Assembly (NCBI GenBank): GCA_964646435.1 | Contig: CAZYEJ010000010.1 | Location: 1-54,566, forward strand | Length of the DNA: 54,566 bases | Source of the DNA: UBA3076 sp964646435 | GTDB taxonomy: Bacteria > Desulfobacterota > Dissulfuribacteria > Dissulfuribacterales > UBA3076 | Direction: 5' to 3' | Part shown: positions 35,601 through 43,479 of the stretch, one piece after another | How positions within the stretch are numbered: the first letter of the stretch is position 1 | Layout: each line of letters begins with the position of its first letter | Program-made: the position numbers and the translations under genes | The notes under the pieces: model-generated | Databases searched by the model: none | Told to the model about the DNA's origin: nothing | The model's input: only the letters and a program-made list of their open reading frames with translations

Positions 35601-36286
35601 GAGTTTCCTCCGCCGAAGTATTCCTCCAACACACGGGTAACCATAAAACGCAATTCTTTCAAAGAAGAAAAGAACGGATCAACAGCCATAAGCTTAAGTC
35701 TAAGATCATTATATTTATCACCCCACCCTGTCAACCAGGCACTAAAGTCGTCACTTCTGTCTTCCGTCCTCTTCCGGGCATCTATAAAGTGGTAAAATAT
35801 GCTTCCGATAGTCATTTCCGGCACTCTGGAAGGCAAATCCGACGGTATCTCCAGATAACGTCCGGTATCCAATACCACTATCTGGGAGCGGACAAAATAA
35901 AATTGCTCGTCGGCCCTTGTCCAGGGCACAAATTCATTCTCGTACAGCCTGTCTTCTACCCGTTCCACCAACTCCTGCCTGACAGACTCAATATCTTCAT
36001 AATCAGCAGGGTCAATAACACTGAGCTTCTCTGCCAAGGCCTTTTCGTTAAGACGATGGTATACCCAGGCTGCAAAATCGTTACTGTACTCAGGTTCGTC
36101 GAACTGGGGTTCCAAGAAACGTCCCCAGAAGTGATGATATATGCTTCCTTCTGGAACTCTCAGCAGCCCTTCCTTAAATTCTCTCAAGTTTTGGGCCTTG
36201 TAACCAGTGGCCATGGATACAAGTGCGCAATCCCTTATATTGAAGGGTTGAGTAAGCGGGCTTTTGTCATCAACTTGTTCAGCCAT
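35597..36286 (-). CDS. DUF5752 family protein
   Basis: 229 residues consisting of two similar halves. Both contain a VPEGSIYHHF or TIGSIFYHFIDAR motif followed by a FAAWVYH or FSAWLTGWGD helix, suggesting an internal duplication. DUF5752 proteins are commonly encoded next to TreT-type genes, and this is the first gene of the trehalose operon, overlapping treT by ATGA. The function is unknown; helical stress-related folds are possible. No catalytic residues are evident. ATG start at 36286, divergent from hsp20. Confidence 0.75.
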   Translation of the reverse strand: MAEQVDDKSPLTQPFNIRDCALVSMATGYKAQNLREFKEGLLRVPEGSIYHHFWGRFLEPQFDEPEYSNDFAAWVYHRLNEKALAEKLSVIDPADYEDIESVRQELVERVEDRLYENEFVPWTRADEQFYFVRSQIVVLDTGRYLEIPSDLPSRVPEMTIGSIFYHFIDARKRTEDRSDDFSAWLTGWGDKYNDLRLKLMAVDPFFSSLKELRFMVTRVLEEYFGGGNS

Positions 36287-36389
36287 GCCAAGGGACCTCC
36301 TTTGGTCTCACCTTAATATCAGAACAGCATATAATGTTAGTATATCCATTTTCCCTTAAGCGGGCAAATAAAGAAAAGTGGAAAATTCC

Positions 36390-36417
36390 TTGACTTAAAA
36401 AACATCGAACTTATTTT
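36390..36417 (+). promoter_or_regulatory. Candidate hsp20 promoter
   Basis: TTGACT at 36390-36395 and TATTTT at 36412-36417 are 16 bases apart and lie about 50 bases before the hsp20 start. A heat-shock sigma promoter is also possible, as CTTGA precedes a suitable spacer, but the -10 part does not match it well. Confidence 0.35.
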
Positions 36418-36465
36418 TTTCTTGAGATTTATTTGACTTCATTTAAACCAAAGGAGGAATATACC

Positions 36466-36903
36466 ATGTTTGAAATTACACCTTGGCGGCCCTTGCATGA
36501 ACTGAGCAATCTTAGGAGGGAGATGGAAGATCTTTGGGGAAATTTGGCCGGTGAAAGAGAATTTTTGCCCATGAAAGGGGAATGGATGCCTGCTTTGGAT
36601 GTATCAGAGACAAAGGATTCCCTTATCGTAAAAGTCGAAATTCCCGGCATGGAACCTAAGGATGTTGACATATCTCTCTCTGGTGACCTTCTGACAATAA
36701 AAGGGGAAAAGAAACAAAAAACCGAGGAGAAGAAAGAGAACTTCCATCGCATTGAGACCCGCTATGGAGCTTTTTCCAGGACAATCAGAGTTCCTGTGTC
36801 AGTGGATTCTGACAAAATAGAGGCATCCTATGATAACGGGGTCTTAAAAATTGTCCTCCCCAAAAAGGAAGAGGTAAAGGCGAAACAGATCGAAATCAAA
36901 TAG
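36466..36903 (+). CDS. Small heat-shock protein, Hsp20/alpha-crystallin family
   Basis: About 145 residues, normal for the family. A short N-terminal arm (MFEITPWRPLHELSNL) precedes the alpha-crystallin domain from MPALDVSETKDSLIVKVEIP through DISLSGDLLTIKGEKK to YDNGVLKIVLPKKEE, which includes the conserved A-x-x-x-n-GvL motif. The C-terminal tail carries QIEIK, an I-x-I-type oligomer motif. It is an ATP-independent holdase. The ATG at 36466 has AAGGAGG eight bases upstream. It is divergent from the trehalose operon, suggesting a shared stress response, and is followed by a strong terminator. Confidence 0.95.
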   Translation: MFEITPWRPLHELSNLRREMEDLWGNLAGEREFLPMKGEWMPALDVSETKDSLIVKVEIPGMEPKDVDISLSGDLLTIKGEKKQKTEEKKENFHRIETRYGAFSRTIRVPVSVDSDKIEASYDNGVLKIVLPKKEEVKAKQIEIK

Positions 36904-36935
36904 GGCTGATCCTGTCCCGATTTTCCAAAAAACTG

Positions 36936-36963
36936 AAAGGCGGCTTTAATTGCCGCCTTTTTT
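36936..36963 (+). terminator. Rho-independent terminator of hsp20
   Basis: Stem AAAGGCGGC / GCCGCCTTT with a 7-base loop, followed by six T in total, 32 bases after the hsp20 stop. Confidence 0.9.
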
Positions 36964-36966
36964 CTT

Positions 36967-37014
36967 TATATTATCTGATTACAAGGACTTTTTTCAGCGT
37001 AATCAGATAATATA
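36967..37014. repeat. Perfect 16-bp inverted repeat
   Basis: TATATTATCTGATTAC (36967-36982) and GTAATCAGATAATATA (36999-37014) pair perfectly around a 16-base spacer. It sits exactly where the TatC-like remnant loses similarity, so it may be a scar of a rearrangement; it could also serve as a hairpin for minus-strand transcripts. Confidence 0.75.
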
Positions 37015-37086
37015 CCGCAACAAAGCAAATGATCAGACGCCGGCGTAATTCCGCAAGGTGCTCTGTAAGACCTGTTTTTTCCTGGA
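36971..37086 (-). pseudogene. TatC-like N-terminal fragment
   Basis: The minus-strand frame reads TGLTEHLAELRRRLIICFVA, very close to the N-terminus of TatC (a short LTEHL-ELR-RLI stretch before the first membrane helix). It ends after about 35 codons in VYYLITLKKVLVIR*, inside the 16-bp inverted repeat. TatC proteins are about 240 residues, so at least 85 percent is gone. No convincing start codon precedes it. Confidence 0.5.
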
Positions 37087-37127
37087 CGGCAAGCAGCAGG
37101 CAATAAGCAGGCAGTGTAGCTGCCTTG

Positions 37128-37303
37128 TCAAAATTCATAGAACCAGTCATTTTTGCTGAGTATTGTGGCCCCATCGGCCTCTACAAGCGCCATGTTTTCA
37201 AGACGAACTCCGGCTGGCCAGGATGGCACACACCCGCTTCATTCGCTGTAAATAGTGAGATTTCATACCTGCCCCGTAGCTCCGTGAGATGGTACTGGGG
37301 TAA
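37128..37303 (-). pseudogene. C-terminal remnant, possibly an M24-type peptidase
   Basis: Two frames joined by a one-base shift read HLTELRGRYEISLFTANEAG, then PGQPEF and RLENMALVEADGATILSK ending NDWFYEF*. The ending resembles the C-terminal part of aminopeptidase-P-like M24 proteins (E-GRYE..., PEFRLENM). The short length makes the family uncertain. It lies directly upstream of the TatC-like fragment in the same direction, as if a two-gene segment had decayed. Confidence 0.35.
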
Positions 37304-37337
37304 TCTGCGGATAAAATATTAAAGTCTGCCCTAGCAA

Positions 37338-38306
37338 TCAGAGATTCCTGGCCACATCCTTTGCAAAGTAAGTAATTATGACATCGGCCCCTGCCCTGCG
37401 GATGCTGAGAAGAGACTCCTCCACGACCCTGGCCTCATCCAGCCAGCCCTTGGAAGACGCGGCCTTTATCATTGAGTACTCACCGCTTACCTGATAGGCG
37501 GCAATTGGAAGGGTGAACTCCTGCCGCAGGAGATGGATTATGTCGAGGTAGGGCATGGCAGGCTTCACCATGAGGATGTCAGCCCCTTCCTCAAGGTCCA
37601 GCATGGCCTCCCTCATGGCTTCCCTGGCATTTGCAGGGTCCATCTGGTATGAACGACGATCTCCGGATTTAGGGGCGCACTCTGCCGCTTCACGGAAGGG
37701 TCCGTAGAATGATGAAGCATACTTTACTGCATAGGAGAGAATAGGAATCTGGTCAAAACCGTGCTTGTCAAGGGCCTCCCTTATTGCCCCTACACGGCCG
37801 TCCATCATATCGGAAGGCGCTACAATGTCCGCCCCGGCCCTGGCGTGGGAAAGAGCGACCTTTGTCAGCAGCTCCAGGGTTGCATCATTGTCTATCCGGC
37901 CATTTGAGAGCACGCCACAGTGCCCATGTGAAGTGTACTCGCAAAGGCACACGTCAGTCACAACAAGGAGATCAGGCACTGACTTCTTTATGGCGGATAT
38001 GGCCTTTTGCACCACACCGCTTTTTATCCAGGCATGAGAACCCCTTGGGTCCTTTTTTTCAGGAAGGCCGAATAAAAGGACTGCATTAATTCCTAGATCA
38101 AAGACTTCCTTGGCCTCTTTTACTACCGCGTCCACAGAAAACTGATAGCAGCCGGGCATGGCTTCAATAGGCTGCTTAATGCCTTTGCCATGTATAATGA
38201 AAAGGGGATAGATAAGGTGTTTCGGGCTCAAGGTGGTCTCACGGATCAGCGCACGCAGAGATTCCGTGCGGCGCAACCTTCGGGGACGATATTCAGGGTA
38301 CATCAT
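37338..38306 (-). CDS. hemB: Porphobilinogen synthase (ALA dehydratase)
   Basis: 322 residues. It condenses two 5-aminolevulinates to porphobilinogen. The metal site DVCLCEYTSHGHCG has the cysteine-rich zinc form. Active-site lysines are seen in ILSYAVKYASSFYGPF and MVKPAMPYLD (Schiff base). The ATG at 38306 overlaps the stop of the upstream receiver-like gene by four bases, so the two are co-translated. No other haem genes are adjacent. Confidence 0.96.
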   Translation of the reverse strand: MMYPEYRPRRLRRTESLRALIRETTLSPKHLIYPLFIIHGKGIKQPIEAMPGCYQFSVDAVVKEAKEVFDLGINAVLLFGLPEKKDPRGSHAWIKSGVVQKAISAIKKSVPDLLVVTDVCLCEYTSHGHCGVLSNGRIDNDATLELLTKVALSHARAGADIVAPSDMMDGRVGAIREALDKHGFDQIPILSYAVKYASSFYGPFREAAECAPKSGDRRSYQMDPANAREAMREAMLDLEEGADILMVKPAMPYLDIIHLLRQEFTLPIAAYQVSGEYSMIKAASSKGWLDEARVVEESLLSIRRAGADVIITYFAKDVARNL

Positions 38307-38674
38307 GGCAACCAGTCCTCCAGTCTTTGAATCAGATCATTTACGGTAAAAGGCTCCTCAATAAAGCCGCTGCAGCCGGCATCGTATAAACGTTCCCTCT
38401 CTGAAGAAGAGGCCACCGCACATATAAGCACTACCGGTATATTCTCGGTTTCAGGGGACTGCTTGAGAAGCACGCTCACGGACAAGGCGTCCAGTATGGG
38501 AGCATCCTTACGTATAATCACCAGATCAGGCAACTCGGCCTTTGCCAGATCAAGACCTTCCTGGCCGTCCTCGGCAAGGAGCAGTTTGAGCCCTGTTTGG
38601 TTCGCCAGTTTACGAACCGTATCAATTACTGACTCTTTATAATCCACAAGGAGTATGGTCTGGCCTTCTTTCAC
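38303..38674 (-). CDS. Degenerate response-regulator receiver protein
   Basis: 123 residues, a single CheY-like domain. The acidic start ILLVDYKES is kept, but the phosphoacceptor strand reads PDLVIIRKDAP, with Arg where Asp is expected, and the conserved Lys before Pro is Glu (GFIEEPF). Phosphorylation at the usual site therefore looks impossible, so this is a pseudo-receiver likely working by protein binding. It overlaps hemB by ATGA. ATG start at 38674. Confidence 0.8.
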   Translation of the reverse strand: MKEGQTILLVDYKESVIDTVRKLANQTGLKLLLAEDGQEGLDLAKAELPDLVIIRKDAPILDALSVSVLLKQSPETENIPVVLICAVASSSERERLYDAGCSGFIEEPFTVNDLIQRLEDWLP

Positions 38675-38699
38675 TTGATCACTCTCACAAAAAACTAAG

Positions 38700-38852
38700 T
38701 TGAGCGATTAGCTGTTAGCCATTAGCGTTTAGCTTTGGAAAATCAGGACATTACGTTAATTAGAAATAACACCCAACGGGTGAAAGTTCGTAATAGTAAA
38801 ACATCCTGTAATCATTAAACTAATAGCTAACCGCTAAAGGCTAATCGCTCAA
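38700..38852. repeat. Inverted word-repeat locus (TTAGCNN words)
   Basis: The left arm starts TTGAGCGATTAGC and continues with TTAGC words at about 7-8 base steps; the right arm ends GCTAATCGCTCAA, its exact inverse at the tips, with GCTAA words inside. About 70 bases lie between the arms. It separates the receiver gene from the ClpX-like gene. Confidence 0.75.
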
Positions 38853-38853
38853 T

Positions 38854-40671
38854 TTAATAGCACGCACGAATAAGTCTATTTATATAGAGCTCCGGGTTAT
38901 CCACTGCTTCAGCCGAAATATTAAAAACATCCTGCGCAGTCTTTTCCCTTATAAGAGTGAGACCATATTCAAAAATATTACACAATCTCTCGCACTGGAC
39001 ATAGAGACTGGAAGAATCATCCAGACAACTATACAGCAACATGTCCACTGCGTCTTCCTCTAAGTTAATCCTCAGACCGCAACGGTTAAAAAAAGAGTCC
39101 TCGTAACTTTTTATCTGCTCTATCCATAATTGCACCCTCTCACTGGCCTCCCTAAAGTCCAAATCTTCTTTCAGGGATAGCTGGGCTACGATGTCCAACC
39201 TATTACGTGTAAGCTTCAGCTTAGAGTCTTCCCACCTGGGTAACTCCTCCTGCTCAAGGCGAGAAATCAGGATCTTTTTTTCCTCAGCAAGCAAGGCCTG
39301 ATACCTTCTCAGCCTTGCCTTGTCCTTTAAATTCTCTAAAAGTTTTTGGAGCTCTCCCTCCGGATCATTAACCAGATTACCGGTCACTACCAAAAAAGAC
39401 ACGCTAATTGAGGGCAGTTTTTTTTCAAAGGGCAGCAATACCCTTTCCACCACGCTCACAAGGGCCCTTGCCCCTGTATGTTCCTGATAGGCCTGACGGG
39501 CAAGGAGTCTCAGGGCATCTTCTTCGAATTTGAGGTCTATTCCATAGGCCCTGAAGTCCTGCTTCTTGCTCATGATAATCGGGTTGTTCGAATTACGCAG
39601 TATCTCAAACAGATCCTGCTCTGAGAGTTCTTCCAGAATGGAAATAACAGGAATCCTCCCAACGAACTCAGACTCAAAGCCGTATTCAACAAGGTCCTGT
39701 GGCTTCACGTGCCGTAGCCACTCCATCTCATCCTGGGTATCGATCTCTGCGCCAAAGCCTATACTATTCTTCCTGAGCCTATCCTTTATTATGTCGCCAA
39801 GGCCTCCAAAAGCGCCACTCACTATGAATAATATGCTGCGCGTATTAAGACTCTGTTTCTCTCTTTTTCCAGTCCTGCGGTATCTTTCTATGGCCTGTAT
39901 CTGGGAAATAGGGTCATGGGGGACCCGTATGTTCACCTCGGTCTCCTCAAGAGGTTTTAACAAGGCCCTCTGGACCCCGGCCCTGGAAACATCCGGTCCG
40001 TTTAAGTGGTGAGAAGACGCGATTTTGTCAATTTCATCTATATAAACAATCCCGTACTGCGCCCTTTCGAGGTCACCATCCGCTTCCTGGACCAAGTCAC
40101 GGATCAAGTCTTCTATATCTCCCCCTACATAACCTGTCTCACTGAACTTTGTGGCATCGCCCTTTACGAAAGGTACGCCCAGTTTCGCCGCTATGAGCTT
40201 GACAAGATATGTCTTCCCAACTCCGGTAGGACCTATGAGGATTATATTATTCTTTATGCTTCCAATCGAATGGGGATCTTTTCCCTTTTTTTGAAGATAT
40301 GTGATCTTATTAAAGTGAGTACATATCTTTGTTGCCAGAATGGCCTTTGCCATATCCTGCCTGACCACATACCTGTCCAAGTAGGCCTCAAGCTCCTCCG
40401 GCTTAAGCTTAAAGCTTATTTTTGGGCCCTTCTCAGAATCAGCCCCTTCTTTCCGGTCGGTGCTATCAGGCTTTACTTGCCAAGGAAAAGCCATCTGGGA
40501 TACTACCCGTATTCTACCCCCATACCTTTTGGAAAGATAATCGCTTATCTCCTTTTCCAGGTCTTTTTGTGAAGGCAAATTCACAGTCCTGCCAAGCTTC
40601 TCATTGGTGATATCAGAAAGTCCTGTGCTCAGATCCTTCGAAGCATTTTTTTTATCATCTTTCTTTTGCAT
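38854..40671 (-). CDS. ClpX-like AAA+ ATPase with C-terminal extension
   Basis: 605 residues. The AAA+ core has Walker A LIGPTGVGKTYLVK (about residue 150), FSETGYVGGDIEDL (pore-loop region as in ClpX), Walker B GIVYIDEIDKIAS and the arginine-finger region EFVGRIPVI. The N-terminal zinc-binding domain of ClpX is absent, replaced by a charged 90-residue region. After the C-terminal small domain (HTGARALVSVVERVLLPFE) there is an extra helical segment of about 170 residues. No ClpP is adjacent and an IGF-type ClpP loop is not evident, so it may remodel proteins without proteolysis. ATG at 40671. Confidence 0.85.
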   Translation of the reverse strand: MQKKDDKKNASKDLSTGLSDITNEKLGRTVNLPSQKDLEKEISDYLSKRYGGRIRVVSQMAFPWQVKPDSTDRKEGADSEKGPKISFKLKPEELEAYLDRYVVRQDMAKAILATKICTHFNKITYLQKKGKDPHSIGSIKNNIILIGPTGVGKTYLVKLIAAKLGVPFVKGDATKFSETGYVGGDIEDLIRDLVQEADGDLERAQYGIVYIDEIDKIASSHHLNGPDVSRAGVQRALLKPLEETEVNIRVPHDPISQIQAIERYRRTGKREKQSLNTRSILFIVSGAFGGLGDIIKDRLRKNSIGFGAEIDTQDEMEWLRHVKPQDLVEYGFESEFVGRIPVISILEELSEQDLFEILRNSNNPIIMSKKQDFRAYGIDLKFEEDALRLLARQAYQEHTGARALVSVVERVLLPFEKKLPSISVSFLVVTGNLVNDPEGELQKLLENLKDKARLRRYQALLAEEKKILISRLEQEELPRWEDSKLKLTRNRLDIVAQLSLKEDLDFREASERVQLWIEQIKSYEDSFFNRCGLRINLEEDAVDMLLYSCLDDSSSLYVQCERLCNIFEYGLTLIREKTAQDVFNISAEAVDNPELYINRLIRACY

Positions 40672-40769
40672 ATATATATTTTATAACAGAAGCAAGCTAT
40701 AAGCTCAATCCCGGATAGTCAACATCCATGTCTTTGCATACTTTCGGCCCATGTGATAGTTTTAAAAAA

Positions 40770-40850
40770 TGTTGAATTGTGAATGACGAATTTTGAATTG
40801 TGGAATAAGTTTAATATATTACCTTAATCCAAAATTCATCATTCAATACT
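40770..40850. repeat. Inverted word-repeat locus (TTGAATT / GAATGAC words)
   Basis: The left arm has TTGAATTGTGAATGACGAAT and a second TTGAATTGTGGAAT; the right arm reads ATCCAAAATTCATCATTCAA, the inverse. It lies in the divergent space between the ClpX-like gene and the DsbC-like gene. Confidence 0.65.
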
Positions 40851-40908
40851 TTTCCCATACCCGGTGGCTTTATTTATCAATTTTCAAATATTAAAGGAGA
40901 ATTCAAAA

Positions 40909-41697
40909 ATGTCCATTCTTAGTTATCTGACTCTATTACTAACGCCCCTTTTTTTCCTGGTCCAGGCCCAAGACTGCCTTGCGGCCGCCTGTCCTTCCAA
41001 AGAAACCACACAACAGAAGGTGGTAGAGATCTTTAAGAAAAATATCAGTGTCATAAAGATCCAGCCTAGTGCTATCCCGGGGTTTTGCGAAGTTCAGGTA
41101 AATTTCAAGGGCCAAAACCGCATCTTATACACTGACCAAAAAGGTGAATTTCTGATCACCGGCGTTATCTTCAGAAGCTCAAACGGGACCAATATCACCA
41201 AAGAGGCAATTGATGAACTCAATCGTTTTAGTGATTCCGATATCAGACGTCTTGAAGACCTCACTACCTTTACCGTGGGTTCAAAAGGGGAAATTGTTTA
41301 CTTCGTTACAGACCCGCAATGCCCATACTGCAAAAAGGCAGAGAAAATTGTCACTCAAATGGCAGAAGCAGGGGATTTGCAGTTAAAGGTCCTGCTGTTC
41401 CCTCTCGGCTTTCATAAGGGTGCAAAGGAGCAATGCATATCCGTCATTTGTGACAATAAAGGCCTGGAAGGCCTTCACAGCGGGCATAAATCAGAAAACC
41501 AGTGCCAGGAGGGAAAAGACAAAATTGAAGATACTCTCCGCTTCCTGCAGCAAAAGGGTATAACAGGCGTTCCGACCTATATCTTTAAAGACGGGAAGTA
41601 TCATTCAGGTGTGCTCAAAGAGCAAGCCATGGAAAAACGTCTGGGGCTTCCAGAGGATAAGACCGCTTCCTCCACTCGTTCCATTGACGGATCATAG
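40909..41697 (+). CDS. DsbC/DsbG-like thiol-disulfide isomerase
   Basis: About 262 residues. An N-terminal signal peptide (hydrophobic run, then LAAACPSK) exports it to the periplasm. The first 100 mature residues match the DsbC dimerisation domain, and the thioredoxin domain has DPQCPYCKKAEKI (CPYC, about residues 139-142) and the cis-Pro loop TGVPTYI. It probably isomerises or reduces wrong disulfides. A Cys pair in KEQCISVICDN may be structural. The ATG at 40909 is chosen for its AAGGAG ribosome site; an upstream start would add a non-signal stretch. Confidence 0.88.
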   Translation: MSILSYLTLLLTPLFFLVQAQDCLAAACPSKETTQQKVVEIFKKNISVIKIQPSAIPGFCEVQVNFKGQNRILYTDQKGEFLITGVIFRSSNGTNITKEAIDELNRFSDSDIRRLEDLTTFTVGSKGEIVYFVTDPQCPYCKKAEKIVTQMAEAGDLQLKVLLFPLGFHKGAKEQCISVICDNKGLEGLHSGHKSENQCQEGKDKIEDTLRFLQQKGITGVPTYIFKDGKYHSGVLKEQAMEKRLGLPEDKTASSTRSIDGS

Positions 41698-41764
41698 ACT
41701 CCGGCTATATTGTGCTTCAGCGAGTTAATATTCCATACCTGATAACAAGAGGAGGAAACCACTG

Positions 41765-43057
41765 ATGAAAGACTTGAAACAGATGTACAAGACAATACTT
41801 GGGGACCAGTTTCCTCTAGAACTCCGCATATCCTTCGGGGATCAAACACTGATCTATCGCAAACGAACATGGAAGATAAAAAACAACACTACCGGAGAGC
41901 TGGAAGAAAAAGGTATCCGTTACGGAGAAAATCCGGACCAGGAGGCAGCACTTTACGAACTTGTAAACGGAAACCTTGTCCTGGGTGACTGCTCTTATAT
42001 TGAGGCAGGAAACGGTCTGGTAAGCTCAATAAACGAAGAGGATATGATTCAGGCAGGCAAGCACCCCGGCAAGATCAATCTCACTGACGTAGACAATTCT
42101 CTTAATATACTGAAATTTCTTGCCAAAAGCCCTGCTGCTGTCATAGTAAAACACAATAACCCATGTGGAGTAGCCTGCGGCAATACCCTTGAAGATGCCC
42201 TTATAAAGGCATCCAGGGCGGATAGGCTGGCAGCATTCGGCGGCTGCGTTTCCCTCAACAGGTCTATAGACAAACCAACAGCCGAGGCACTTAACAACCA
42301 GTATCTTGAGGTCGTGTGCGCACCTGATTATGAAGAGGGCGCAGTAGACATATTGTCACAGAAGAAAAACCTGAGAATTATCCGGATCAAACGGATCGAC
42401 CAACTGGAGACTTATTGGGACAGGCGTTTCATAGACTTCAAAAGCCTGATTGACGGAGGAATTATAGTCCAGCAATCCCCTATAAATAAAATCCGTACCA
42501 GGGAGGACTTGAAACCTGCTGAATGTGAATACCATGGCAAGACATACAAGATCAATCGTTTGCCGGATGACAGGGAGTACGAAGACATACTGTTCGGCTG
42601 GGCAGTTGAGCAAGGAGTTACTTCCAATTCCGTAATCTATGTCAAAAATGGAGTAACCACCGGGATAGGTACAGGTGAACAGGACAGAGTCGGTGTAGCG
42701 GAAATCGCTGTCCACAAGGCATATACAAAGTATGCAGACATTTTCTGCTATGACAGGTTTGGAATACCATATAAGGACCTTGAGCTCCTGGTAAGTAAAG
42801 GAGAGCGTGACGTTGCCGAAAAGGATGAAATCGATCAACATGTAAAGGCAGACCGTGGCGGCCTTCCGGGCTCTGTTATGGTCTCTGACGCATTTTTCCC
42901 ATTCAGGGACGGGGTGGATGTAGGTATCAGTCAGGGTATTTCGGCAATCGTACACCCAGGTGGCTCCCTGAGAGATGGGGAGTCTATCGAAGCGTGTAAC
43001 GAGGCCGACCCCCCGGTAACCATGGTCTTTACGGGTCAGAGGGCCTTTAAACACTGA
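41765..43057 (+). CDS. Stand-alone AICAR transformylase-like protein (PurH C-terminal type)
   Basis: 430 residues matching only the AICAR-transformylase half of PurH. It has IRYGENPDQEAALYE at the domain start, VKHNNPCGVACGNT with the catalytic Lys-His pair, and the later RGGLPGSVMVSDAFFPF and HPGGSLRD motifs. The IMP cyclohydrolase domain of about 200 residues is missing. It would formylate AICAR with 10-formyl-THF in purine synthesis, with another protein doing the ring closure, or have a changed role. AGGAGG precedes the ATG. It is followed by a hypothetical gene and a hydrolase on the same strand. Confidence 0.85.
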   Translation: MKDLKQMYKTILGDQFPLELRISFGDQTLIYRKRTWKIKNNTTGELEEKGIRYGENPDQEAALYELVNGNLVLGDCSYIEAGNGLVSSINEEDMIQAGKHPGKINLTDVDNSLNILKFLAKSPAAVIVKHNNPCGVACGNTLEDALIKASRADRLAAFGGCVSLNRSIDKPTAEALNNQYLEVVCAPDYEEGAVDILSQKKNLRIIRIKRIDQLETYWDRRFIDFKSLIDGGIIVQQSPINKIRTREDLKPAECEYHGKTYKINRLPDDREYEDILFGWAVEQGVTSNSVIYVKNGVTTGIGTGEQDRVGVAEIAVHKAYTKYADIFCYDRFGIPYKDLELLVSKGERDVAEKDEIDQHVKADRGGLPGSVMVSDAFFPFRDGVDVGISQGISAIVHPGGSLRDGESIEACNEADPPVTMVFTGQRAFKH

Positions 43058-43077
43058 GCAGTAAGGAGCATGATACT

Positions 43078-43479
43078 TTGAGGACACCCTCTCTCAAAAT
43101 TGTTGAAAAAATCGATCTCCCAAACAATCTTGTTCTGGAATTACACGACTATTCCCGGCAGGTAGCCGGGGACAGATGGCTTATGGGACTACTTGCCAGG
43201 ATTCCAATAGAAATCAGTAAAGAAGATTTTGCTGACAGACCCAAGGAACTTTATAAAAACTTTTTAAAAGAACAGGGACCTGTAATAAATTTCGAGCTAA
43301 AAAAAGAGAGAAACTTTATAGACGAAAAGGAAAAGGATCAGGTCTTTAACCAAATGTTGAATGAACTGAAAGAAAATGTATTGTCCTACATGGGGCACAA
43401 ATCCTTTGCAAAAGGATTCATCCGGCGACAGATTCAAGCCTTTGAGGAAAAACAGAAGTGGCAAAACTTAATCATCTGA
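43078..43479 (+). CDS. Hypothetical protein
   Basis: 133 codons from a TTG at 43078, with AAGGAG nine bases upstream. It is soluble, charged and helical, with repeated FxELKxER-type stretches and no known motif. It lies 20 bases after the PurH-like gene and its end overlaps the following hydrolase gene by 22 bases, so it belongs to the operon. I do not recognise a family. Confidence 0.6.
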   Translation: MRTPSLKIVEKIDLPNNLVLELHDYSRQVAGDRWLMGLLARIPIEISKEDFADRPKELYKNFLKEQGPVINFELKKERNFIDEKEKDQVFNQMLNELKENVLSYMGHKSFAKGFIRRQIQAFEEKQKWQNLII

